Origin: an uncultured Chlorobiales bacterium
GTDB lineage: Bacteria > Bacteroidota > Chlorobiia > Chlorobiales > Chlorobiaceae
Direction of reading: 5' to 3'
Assembly: GCA_903901395.1 (NCBI GenBank)
Contig: CAIUQW010000283.1
Location: 1 to 7,105 of the forward strand
Length of the DNA: 7,105 nucleotides
Shown here: piece by piece, positions 1 to 6,205 of the stretch
Numbering within the stretch: the stretch's first letter is position 1
Layout: every line of letters starts with the position of its first letter
Notes under the pieces: model-generated
The model's database searches: none
What the model saw: the letters and a program-made list of their open reading frames with translations, nothing else
Told to the model about the DNA's origin: nothing
Made by a program: the position numbers and the translations under genes

Positions 1-204
1 CTCGATCAGGAGAGAATCTATCCCGGCGGTATCGACAAAACGGATGGCGACATCTCGTTCAGCATGGCAGCGGAGGGCAATGAGCACGATGTGTTCGAAG
101 ATCTCGCCATAACGGTGCTGGGCAAGGGCGGCGAAGTGCTGGTGCTGCCACCGGATAAAATGCCCACCGCCTCGGGCGTCGCGGCCATCTACCGTCACGA
201 GTAG
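1..204 (+). CDS. 3' end of a gene, possibly a bacterial eRF1-like (baeRF family) protein (partial)
   Basis: The frame is open from base 1 to a TAG at 202-204 and gives the last 67 residues of a protein whose start lies outside the window. The tail ends in LPPDKMPTASGVAAIYRHE. A GEVLVLPP strand followed by a 'MPT..G.AAIYR' ending matches my recollection of bacterial proteins related to archaeal/eukaryotic release factor 1 (baeRF), thought to act at the ribosome. That assignment is from memory of the C-terminal motif only. The fragment is soluble in character, with no membrane segment and no cysteine. The stop is followed by 120 bases without a gene and no convincing terminator, so read-through into the next gene is possible. 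I am confident that this is coding and unsure of the family. Confidence 0.6.
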   Translation, partial: LDQERIYPGGIDKTDGDISFSMAAEGNEHDVFEDLAITVLGKGGEVLVLPPDKMPTASGVAAIYRHE

Positions 205-324
205 CGCTTGGCTGCTACGCCGCTTGTTCCGGTTTACGCCCTCGACCACTATATTGCGGAGTCATGAATGCGCCTTGTATGTTCGTGACCCCGCAACAAT
301 TTTATCGATTCCTTCTGACTCAGC

Positions 325-2313
325 ATGAGCGCGACCCGCGAGATTTTCTGGAATACCGGTCACGGGACGGTTGCCGTCATGTACCTGCTCGCTCTTGCCG
401 CCATTGGTGCGATGGCGTGGGGTTTCCGGCGTCGGCGCGACATCTGGCGGCGCGGAAAGCCGCTTGACCGCACCGATCATCCGCTCCAGCGATTTTCGCG
501 ATTTCTCGCTGATACCATCAGCCAGCGCAAGGTCGCAAGAGTTTCGGATGGCGGACTGCCACACTCGATGCTCTTCTGGGCCTTTCTGCTGCTCCTCGCC
601 GGTACGCTGCTCGTTATGGCGCAGGCCGATTTTCTGACTCCCCTCTTCCGCGTCAATCTGCTTTCGGGAGATTTTTACCGGCTCTACTCGCTCGTGCTCG
701 ATCTTGCCGGTCTGTTGGCACTTGTCGCGCTCGGCGTGCTGGCTGCGAGGCGCTTCGTCATCCATCCGCCGGGGCTGGAGAGTACGCCCGCCGATGCGCT
801 CATTCATCTGCTGCTGGTGACAATTCTCGTGACGGGATTCATCGTTGAGGGATTCCGCATGGCCGCGACCGAACTGCGCGACAATCCCGCCCTTGCCCTC
901 TGGTCGCCGGTAGGTTATCTCTTCGCTTCGCTTTTCGCTGGCATGGGCGTCCATGCGCAACGGGTGGCTCATCAGGTGTTGTGGCTGGCGCATATGCTTC
1001 TGGCGTTTGGCTTTATCGCCATCATTCCGTGGACAAAGCTGCGACACATCGCCACCACCAGTGGCAACAGCTTTTTCGAGCCGAAAGAGCCGAAAGGTAC
1101 ATTTGCGCCGCTCGATCTCGAAGAGGAGTCCGCCGAGCGGTTCGGAGCGTCGGCAATTGGTGATCTGACATGGAAAGATATTTTCGACGCCGATGCCTGC
1201 ATGGCGTGCGGGCGATGCCAGCAGCGCTGCCCGGCGTATCTGACAGGTAAGCCGCTTTCGCCGATGAAGGTGGTGCGCCAGATTGGCGAGCTGGCCGAAT
1301 CGGCGTCAAAGGACGGGTTGATAGACGCGGTTTCGCGTGGCGCGATCTGGTCGTGCACCACTTGCGGGGCGTGCGAGGAGATTTGCCCTGCGAGCGTCGG
1401 ACATGTCGGCAAGATCATCGAGATGCGCCGCAGCCTTACGCTGATGGCGGGCGAGTTTCCCGGCGACGAGGCGAGACGCTCTTGCGACGCCATCGAGATC
1501 AACGGCAATCCGTTCGGCCTCGCTCACGCTTCGAGAGGCGACTGGGCTAAAAGTTTGCCGGTCACCGTCGCAACGAGCGGAACCGAAGCGGAAATCCTTT
1601 ATTTTACCGGCTGTTACGCATCGTACGATCCCCGAAACCGAAAGGTGGCTGAAAGCTTCGCGCGGCTGTGCGCGGCGACGGGCGTCACGATCATGATCCT
1701 CGGCAAGGCGGAGCGGTGCTGCGGCGAACCAGCGCGAAAGCTCGGCAACGAGTATCTCTACCGTATGGTGGCCGAGAGCAACATTGAGGCGCTCCGTTCA
1801 GCAAAAGCGCGGCGAATCGTCACCGCCTGTCCGCACTGCTTCAACACCCTTGCGCGGGACTATCGCGAGCTTGGGCTGGAGACTCCGGTTGAGCACCATT
1901 CGACCTTCATCCGGCGTCTCGTCGGCGATGGCCGCCTGAAACTGAATTCGTCAGCCTTCCGCGCCACCTATCACGACTCCTGCTATCTGGCGCGGTATCA
2001 GGATATTGTCGATGAGCCTCGTCTGCTGCTGCAAGCGGCGGGCGGCGTGTTGAGCGAAATGGAGCGTTCGGGCAAAGAGAGCTTCTGCTGCGGCGCTGGC
2101 GGCGGGCGAATCCTTGCCGAGGAAAAGCTTGGGACGCCGATTGTGGACGAGCGGCTCAGGATGGCCCAAAAAACCGGCGCTTCGACGATCGTTACCGCCT
2201 GCCCGTTCTGCCTGAGCATGTTCGAGGATGGCCTGAAGCGCCAAGGTGGCAACATAAATATAAAGGCGCTCGATCTTGCGGAGATCGTCGCCCGGAGCAT
2301 CGATCAACAGTAA
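325..2313 (+). CDS. Membrane-bound Fe-S oxidoreductase, EtfAB:menaquinone oxidoreductase (EMO)-like
   Basis: Probable membrane enzyme passing electrons from reduced EtfAB to menaquinone (662 residues). Residues 1-245 are a NarI-like cytochrome b domain with hydrophobic segments near 16-33, 80-99, 120-140, 160-178, 195-209 and 217-236. H80, H161, H224 and H241 are candidate haem b ligands; H241 sits in a KLRHI end like that of NarI. Residues 292-354 hold two [4Fe-4S] motifs, C292/C295/C298/C302 and C344/C347/C350/C354. Two CCG domains follow, with C430, CC465-466, C502/C505 and C553, CC588-589, C626/C629, as in HdrD proteins that carry noncubane clusters. No cysteine of these motifs is missing. 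The start is fixed: an in-frame stop at 316-318 lies only six bases upstream of ATG 325, and REIFWNTGHG is a typical family N-terminus. No clear ribosome site is visible. GlcF, LutA and DsrK share the Fe-S part but lack the fused membrane domain. The nearby etfBA supports the Etf role; the direct partner is inferred. Confidence 0.88.
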   Translation: MSATREIFWNTGHGTVAVMYLLALAAIGAMAWGFRRRRDIWRRGKPLDRTDHPLQRFSRFLADTISQRKVARVSDGGLPHSMLFWAFLLLLAGTLLVMAQADFLTPLFRVNLLSGDFYRLYSLVLDLAGLLALVALGVLAARRFVIHPPGLESTPADALIHLLLVTILVTGFIVEGFRMAATELRDNPALALWSPVGYLFASLFAGMGVHAQRVAHQVLWLAHMLLAFGFIAIIPWTKLRHIATTSGNSFFEPKEPKGTFAPLDLEEESAERFGASAIGDLTWKDIFDADACMACGRCQQRCPAYLTGKPLSPMKVVRQIGELAESASKDGLIDAVSRGAIWSCTTCGACEEICPASVGHVGKIIEMRRSLTLMAGEFPGDEARRSCDAIEINGNPFGLAHASRGDWAKSLPVTVATSGTEAEILYFTGCYASYDPRNRKVAESFARLCAATGVTIMILGKAERCCGEPARKLGNEYLYRMVAESNIEALRSAKARRIVTACPHCFNTLARDYRELGLETPVEHHSTFIRRLVGDGRLKLNSSAFRATYHDSCYLARYQDIVDEPRLLLQAAGGVLSEMERSGKESFCCGAGGGRILAEEKLGTPIVDERLRMAQKTGASTIVTACPFCLSMFEDGLKRQGGNINIKALDLAEIVARSIDQQ

Positions 2314-2325
2314 AAATAATACATC

Positions 2326-3495
2326 ATGATGCTGACACGCACCGAAATTCAGCAACGAGTGTCGCGCCTCCAGGAGAGGCTCACGCTCAATGGCGTACAG
2401 GCCGCCTTGTTGCTCGTGCCCATCGATATTTATTACTTCACCGGCACGCGCCAGAATTCTGCGCTCTGGGTTCCTTCGAGCGGCGAACCGATGCTGCTCG
2501 TGCGCAAAAGCCTTGTACGCGCCAGGGCGGAGGGACTGATCGATGACATCCGCCCCTTTCCATCAAGCAAAGAGTTGGCTTCGCTCCTCGGCAGCGAGGG
2601 CGATAAGGTCGGCATGACCTTCGACGCCGTGCCGGTGGCACAGCACGGCTGGTACTCAAAAGTACTGCCGGGGCGCAGCTTTGCCGATGTCACCATGCTT
2701 GTGCGCGAGCTGCGCTCGGTGAAGTCGCCCGCCGAGATCGAAATGCTTCGCCACAGCGCGGAAAAGCTCTGCTCGATCTTCAGTGAAGTGCCGACATTCC
2801 TGATGGCGGGGATGCGCGAACTCGATCTTGCCGCCGAGATGGAGTACCGTTTGCGCCGGATCGGGCACGAAGGGTATGTGCGGATGCGGGCCTTCAATCA
2901 GGAGCTGTTCGGCGGCATGGCCGTGTCGGGCAGCGCGACGAAGTACGGTTTTTTTGATGGCGCGGTGACGGGTCAGGGGCTTTCAGGTGCGTCGCCGCAA
3001 GGCGCATCACTCGACGAAATTCGGGAAAACGAGCCGGTACTGGTCGATTTCGCCGGGGTTTTCAACGGCTACATCGTCGATATGACCCGCATGTTCGTCA
3101 TCGGCACGCTCGACGCTGAATTGCAGCGAGCCTTCGACCTCTCGCTTGAAATTCAGGAAGCGGTACGCCGGGCTATGACGCCGGGAGCGATCTGCGAGGA
3201 GATTTACCGGCAAGCCGCAGCTATGGCGGAAAACGCGGGGCTTGGCGGCAACTTCATGGGAATGCCGGGCGAGCAGTCACGCTTTGTCGGCCACGGCGTA
3301 GGCCTCGAACTCGACGAACTGCCGGTACTGGCGCAAGGCTTCAACATGCCGTTGCAGGCGGGGCAGGTGGTTGCCGTCGAACCGAAATTCGTCATCCCCG
3401 GAAAAGGCGCGATTGGAATAGAGAATACCTTTGTAGTGACGGAAACCGGCGGCGAGAGGCTGACCGAATTATCTGACGAGATCGTGGTGATTTGA
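2326..3495 (+). CDS. M24-family metallopeptidase (Xaa-Pro aminopeptidase/prolidase-like)
   Basis: Probable cytosolic dinuclear-metal peptidase of 389 residues acting on peptides with proline at the second position; the exact substrate cannot be read from sequence. Residues about 5-130 form the creatinase-type N-terminal domain and about 135-385 the pita-bread catalytic domain. All five expected metal ligands are visible: D241 (LVDFAG), D252 (YIVDMTR, eleven residues on, as in E. coli PepP), H323 (GHGVGLELDE), E352 (AVEPKF) and E366 (IENTF). There is no signal peptide. It starts 12 bases after the stop of the EMO-like gene, so the two are almost certainly cotranscribed. The start could be either of two adjacent ATG codons (2326 or 2329), and no clear ribosome site is seen. 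A strong terminator follows within about 10 bases of the stop. Why a peptidase is coupled to an electron-transfer protein is not apparent, and it may simply be a housekeeping passenger. Confidence 0.9.
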   Translation: MMLTRTEIQQRVSRLQERLTLNGVQAALLLVPIDIYYFTGTRQNSALWVPSSGEPMLLVRKSLVRARAEGLIDDIRPFPSSKELASLLGSEGDKVGMTFDAVPVAQHGWYSKVLPGRSFADVTMLVRELRSVKSPAEIEMLRHSAEKLCSIFSEVPTFLMAGMRELDLAAEMEYRLRRIGHEGYVRMRAFNQELFGGMAVSGSATKYGFFDGAVTGQGLSGASPQGASLDEIRENEPVLVDFAGVFNGYIVDMTRMFVIGTLDAELQRAFDLSLEIQEAVRRAMTPGAICEEIYRQAAAMAENAGLGGNFMGMPGEQSRFVGHGVGLELDELPVLAQGFNMPLQAGQVVAVEPKFVIPGKGAIGIENTFVVTETGGERLTELSDEIVVI

Positions 3496-3505
3496 TTTTG
3501 CACAA

Positions 3506-3534
3506 AAAAGGCTCCGGGATCACCGGAGCCTTTT
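3506..3534. terminator. Intrinsic terminator, probably bidirectional, between convergent genes
   Basis: A perfect 12-bp stem reads AAAAGGCTCCGG, loop GATCA, then CCGGAGCCTTTT. On the plus strand the T run ends the EMO-like/M24 unit, whose last stop is at 3493-3495. On the minus strand the stem is followed by six T's and ends the outer-membrane pseudogene, whose stop is at 3559-3561. The core is nearly identical to the hairpin at 4520-4540. Confidence 0.9.
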
Positions 3535-3558
3535 CGTACAATCAATCAACGAGTTATC

Positions 3559-4205
3559 TCAGAGAGCATACCTGAGGTCGGCGAGAATTTCGCTTCCGCC
3601 AAAAGTCCATGAAGCGATACCATAATTATCGGTGCGTTCTTTAAGCATCGATGGCTTCAGGTAACGATAACCGAGGTCAATTGTAATATCCTTGGATGCC
3701 TTGATACCGAGGCCAGCGCCAACCTGCCAGGCAAGCACAACCGAAGTGCCTGTATAAAAAGAAGAGGTGACATCATTAAAAAATGCCTTGTCATCCTCGC
3801 GCTACCGAGACCTCCCATGACATAGGGCGTAACGCAGGAGCTTAACCAAGCGATGTTATAATAACCATTTGCCATGAAGGTCCAGGCCGAAACGTCATAT
3901 TCTGCCTGAGGGGAAGAACCAAGACTATCACTTTTCTCGTCTACTTTATTATTGTGGAACCCAACTTCTCCTTCCATACGAAAATCACCGTTCTTCAGAC
4001 CGACTGCGCCATTGACGACGACACCTGGTTTATACGTGTACGTAAGTGGGGGATATACAGGTGGAGAAGGATGCTCATAATCTTCTGTTGAATTGTCCAG
4101 CCGGTTCAATCCGCTCGACAGGTTGACATAATAACTTTCAGCCACCGCCAATGACGGGACTGACAATGCTCCTGCAACAAGAAACGGGAGAATGAGCTTT
4201 TTCAT
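3559..4205 (-). pseudogene. Frameshifted outer-membrane beta-barrel protein gene, paralogue of the next gene upstream
   Basis: This encodes a secreted outer-membrane beta-barrel protein broken by one frameshift. Reading from the ATG at 4203-4205, the protein begins MKKLILPFLVAGALSVPSLA with a likely signal peptidase cut after residue 22 (AVA|ES). It runs in frame through WTFMANGYYN and PYVMGGLGSA to about residue 135. Past about base 3800 this frame gives unrelated sequence and stops at 3657. The minus-strand frame ending in TGA at 3559-3561 resumes the family: EDDKAFFNDVTSS, LAWQVGAGLGIK, DLGYRYLKP, ending LRYAL. Restoring one base in the AGCGCGAGG stretch near 3797-3801 would give a 215-residue barrel. 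The break must lie at or below 3804, where the second frame has a stop. The intact paralogue at 4571-5158 aligns on both sides of the break. An ATG at 4232 in the same frame is possible, but the signal peptide favours 4205. The cause could be a real mutation, phase variation or a sequencing error; there is no long homopolymer at the break. Confidence 0.82.
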
Positions 4206-4381
4206 GGTGGTATGAATTTGGAGGTTATGCAAACATTACCAAAATCACGTATTGATATGCTGATTTAGGCGAATAAAGCGTCATATAAAAGCATATATCC
4301 TGAATTGCCTGTACACATCTTTTCAGCGTCAAACCGGTTTCCTCTATAACAAAAATATTCTGGCAGAACGAGAACGAGTAA

Positions 4382-4504
4382 AGGATTGCGAAGTGGATGA
4401 TCGAGTACGAAGCCTTCGCATTCACAGAGCCTTTTGTAAAGAAGCAAACTTCGTTTTTTGTCAATGACGGCGAAAAGCTGGCTGATGAGATCGTCGCTTT
4501 TTGA
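4382..4504 (+). pseudogene. Possible remnant of an M24 peptidase C-terminus
   Basis: The plus-strand frame after a TAA at 4379-4381 gives 40 codons ending in TGA at 4502-4504. Its tail reads AFTEPFVKKQTSFFVNDGEK followed by LADEIVAF. The intact M24 protein ends with VEPKFV, then NTFVVTETGGERL, then SDEIVVI. Allowing for deletions, the EP-FV, TFFV/TFVV, GE(K/R)L and DEIV blocks occur in the same order. The DNA also matches around ga(t/c)gagatcgt just before each stop, and each stop is followed within about 20 bases by the same GGCTCCGG hairpin. This fits an old duplication of the M24 3' end with its terminator. The match is short and gapped, so chance is a real alternative. The piece has no start region or catalytic core and would not be functional. 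Confidence 0.3.
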
Positions 4505-4513
4505 GGAGTACGT

Positions 4514-4540
4514 AAAAATGGCTCCGGGATCGCCGGAGCC
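4514..4540 (-). terminator. Intrinsic terminator of the intact outer-membrane protein gene
   Basis: Read on the minus strand, the stem GGCTCCGG (4540-4533), five-base loop CGATC, and CCGGAGCC (4527-4520) is followed by A and then five T's (4518-4514). It lies 30 bases past the stop codon of the gene at 4571-5158. On the plus strand no T run follows, so it should work in one direction only. The core differs from the hairpin at 3510-3530 by a single loop base. Confidence 0.85.
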
Positions 4541-4570
4541 TCGATGCAGAATCTGCGCAAATCGGCAGGC

Positions 4571-5158
4571 TCAGAAGCTGTAGCGGATGCCGACAATAAA
4601 ATTGCTGCTGGCGAGAGAAACCTTTGCCCCATCGAATGTTGCATCGGATGGCGAGAGGTAGCGATACCCGATATCGACCATCACATTGTCGGCGGTCTTG
4701 ATCCCAAGACCAGCACCCACCTGCCAGGCAAATTCTGTGGCACTCGATGGCGATCCCCAGTTGCCCTCTCTGATCGTAGCATGAGCCGCGCCAAGGCCGG
4801 CCATGATGTAGGGCGACAGGCCGACATTATCCATGTCGATGTCGTAATAACCGTTGGCCATATAGCTCCACATCGAAACGTGAGCGCCTCTTACCACGCT
4901 ATAATCGGATGAATCGACGCGGTTCCGGTGATACCCAACCTCCGCTTCCAGGCGAACGGCCTCGTTTTTCAGTCCGATAGCCCCATTGATGAGATAGCCG
5001 GTATCGTATCTTATCGCGTCATCGTTTCCATCAACCGTCGAATTGTTCAGCAACCCGACTCCACCGGAAAGGCTTACGTAGGCATTGCTCTCTGCGCGAG
5101 CTACCGACGGAACTGTACATGCGCCTGCTATGAGCAGGGAAAGGATGAGTTTTTTCAT
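4571..5158 (-). CDS. Small outer-membrane beta-barrel protein (porin-like, OMP_b-brl type)
   Basis: Probable eight-stranded-type outer-membrane barrel of 195 residues (about 173 after processing). The N-terminus MKKLILSLLIAGACTVPSVA is a signal peptide with a probable cut after residue 22 (ARA|ES). The mature part alternates polar and aromatic/hydrophobic residues in barrel-strand fashion, with GYLINGAIGLK, LEAEVGYHRNRV, WSYMANGYYDI, LSPYIMAGLGAA, FAWQVGAGLGIK and DIGYRYLSP. It ends in IRYSF; a terminal Phe is the usual signal for outer-membrane assembly by BAM. I start it at ATG 5158 because the signal peptide begins there and the paralogue shares TTMKKLIL. In-frame ATGs at 5167 and 5218 exist, but the latter lies only about 15 bases past the predicted transcription start. 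A strong promoter lies upstream and a terminator downstream, so it is probably a single-gene transcript. The ligand or role is unknown. Confidence 0.85.
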   Translation of the reverse strand: MKKLILSLLIAGACTVPSVARAESNAYVSLSGGVGLLNNSTVDGNDDAIRYDTGYLINGAIGLKNEAVRLEAEVGYHRNRVDSSDYSVVRGAHVSMWSYMANGYYDIDMDNVGLSPYIMAGLGAAHATIREGNWGSPSSATEFAWQVGAGLGIKTADNVMVDIGYRYLSPSDATFDGAKVSLASSNFIVGIRYSF

Positions 5159-5238
5159 AGTTGTCATTGTTTCGTTGTTGCATGATTTATCTGGTCGTGA
5201 GCCATCGCTCGTCTGCAATCTATGTAAATTTTTTAAAA

Positions 5239-5268
5239 TTTATAAAGTACTTTTAAATATTATGTCAA
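5239..5268 (-). promoter_or_regulatory. Sigma70-type promoter of the outer-membrane protein gene
   Basis: On the minus strand a perfect -35 TTGACA (5268-5263) is followed, after 18 bases, by TATAAA (5244-5239). The whole region is very AT-rich. The predicted start of transcription near 5232 leaves a leader of roughly 70 bases before the ATG at 5158. No other plausible promoter faces this gene. Confidence 0.65.
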
Positions 5269-5329
5269 CAAGATTCAGAGAATAAATTTTACCGGTTTTC
5301 AGTTGCCAGTTCGCTGCACGCTCAGTACG

Positions 5330-5358
5330 TTGACAAAAGCTATGCCTTGCCAATACGC
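5330..5358 (+). promoter_or_regulatory. Weak candidate promoter for etfBA
   Basis: A perfect -35 TTGACA lies at 5330-5335, about 80 bases before etfB. At the right distance (16-17 bases) there is only a poor -10, around AATACGC at 5352-5358. It is the best candidate in the 255-base divergent gap, but the -10 is weak, so an activator or another sigma factor may be involved. Confidence 0.25.
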
Positions 5359-5413
5359 ACCTGCGGCGTTTTTTCGGAAAGATTTTCAATAAAGTGGCTG
5401 ATTTTCTGACAAC

Positions 5414-6205
5414 ATGAACATCCTTGTCTGCGTCAAGCAGGTTCCCGATATGGCGGGAACGTTCGCGCCAAATACCGCCGGAAGCTGGTTCGATGAGGCC
5501 GGGCTTGCGTGGCGGATGAACGAGTACGATGCTTTCGCGGTCGAGGAGGCTCTGCGGCTGAAAGAGCAGATCAGCGGCGAAGCACGGGTGACGGCGCTCT
5601 CCATCGGTCCGGCTCGGGTGGTCGAGACGCTTCGCAAGTCGCTCGCGATGGGGTGCGACGAGGGCGTGCACATCGACGACGCCGAAGCCTCGGAGCGCGA
5701 TCCGTGGCAGATCGCCTCGATGATCGCCGGATTTGCCGCCGGGCGCGGTTTCGATCTCGTGTTCGCCGGGATGCAGTCCGAAGATCGAGGCTCCGCGCAG
5801 GTCGGCGTGCTCTTGGCCGAACGGCTCGGCCTCGCTTGCGTGACCGGCATCACGGCGTTCGAGTGGCGCGATGGCGCGATGCAGGTCGAGCGCGAACTCG
5901 AAGGCGGGCGCAAATGCAGGCTCGGGCTGAAAGCTCCGGCGCTCCTGACCTGTCAGCTCGGTCTCAACACGCCGCGCTATCCCACCTTGCCGAATATCAT
6001 GAAATCGAAACGCGCTGCGCTGACCATCCTCTCGCCGGATTTGATTGGCCTCGAACCGCCGAAAACATCATCCGAAAATTTCCGGCCCCACGAGCCCAAC
6101 GCGGCTGGCGTAATTCTCGAAGGCGATGCCGCGACGCTTGCCGCGCAGGTGCTCGATATTCTCGAAACGAAAGTCTCGATTCCCGGATTGGGAGGCTCGC
6201 GATGA
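5414..6205 (+). CDS. etfB: Electron transfer flavoprotein beta subunit
   Basis: Beta subunit (263 residues) of the soluble heterodimeric EtfAB, which takes electrons from flavin dehydrogenases; this subunit binds AMP, or FAD in bifurcating forms. The N-terminus MNILVCVKQVPD is canonical. Family blocks follow in order: MNEYDAFAVEEALRLKE (35-51), the LAMGCDE segment (77-83), DPWQIA (96-101), FDLVFAGMQSEDRGSAQVG (113-131) and the EtfB signature region VERELEGGRKCRLGLKAPAL (158-177). LPNIMKSKR follows at 192-200, and the C-terminal arm (about 205-263) would wrap the partner subunit. Length is normal for the family. No strong ribosome site precedes ATG 5414. Its stop overlaps the etfA start by ATGA, so the two subunits are translationally coupled. 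The sequence alone does not let me decide between a bifurcating and a simple Etf. The EMO-like gene upstream favours delivery to menaquinone. Confidence 0.95.
   Translation: MNILVCVKQVPDMAGTFAPNTAGSWFDEAGLAWRMNEYDAFAVEEALRLKEQISGEARVTALSIGPARVVETLRKSLAMGCDEGVHIDDAEASERDPWQIASMIAGFAAGRGFDLVFAGMQSEDRGSAQVGVLLAERLGLACVTGITAFEWRDGAMQVERELEGGRKCRLGLKAPALLTCQLGLNTPRYPTLPNIMKSKRAALTILSPDLIGLEPPKTSSENFRPHEPNAAGVILEGDAATLAAQVLDILETKVSIPGLGGSR
6190..6195 (+). promoter_or_regulatory. Ribosome binding site of etfA inside etfB
   Basis: GGGAGG lies six bases before the etfA ATG at 6202, within the last codons of etfB. It is the clearest Shine-Dalgarno site in the window and confirms the etfA start at the ATGA overlap. 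Confidence 0.8.

Larger units (their letters stand above)
4206..4570. other. Gap between the two outer-membrane genes: decayed sequence plus a terminator
   Basis: This 365-base stretch is more AT-rich than the flanking plus-strand genes and has no credible full gene. It should contain the promoter of the pseudogene on the minus strand, but I see no strong -35/-10 pair; the AT-rich part around 4270-4300 is the best place for one. Bases 4382-4504 hold a short plus-strand frame that resembles the end of the M24 gene (listed separately). The hairpin at 4514-4540 terminates the downstream-facing minus-strand gene that ends at 4571. Confidence 0.6.

Noticed and set aside
201..218. Hairpin GTAGC...GCTAC after the first gene as a terminator
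   Set aside because: The stem is only 5 bp and includes the stop codon, and no T run follows.
250..255. TATATT as a -10 box for the EMO-like gene
   Set aside because: No acceptable -35 lies 15-19 bases upstream; the nearest TTG-type box is 20 bases away.
262..1047. Long minus-strand open frame (261 codons) opposite the EMO-like gene
   Set aside because: It is antisense to a gene with complete cofactor motifs, its translation is low-complexity and rich in charged residues and glutamine, and it resembles no family I know.
4227..4268. Tiny plus-strand frame (13 codons) preceded by GGAGG
   Set aside because: It is very short, in a decayed gap, with no promoter or conserved neighbour; the GGAGG is likely chance.
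4544..4912. Plus-strand open frame of 122 codons within the outer-membrane gene
   Set aside because: It is antisense to the intact barrel gene, which has a signal peptide, promoter and terminator of its own.
5117..5119. Cysteine in the AGAC part of the signal peptide as a lipoprotein site
   Set aside because: The -3 residue is Ala rather than Leu/Val/Ile, the paralogue has Leu in place of the Cys, and a normal AxA cut site follows.
5353..5377. T run after GC-rich bases ahead of etfB as an attenuator or terminator
   Set aside because: The only stem I can draw has 3-4 pairs with a poor loop, too weak to support a terminator.
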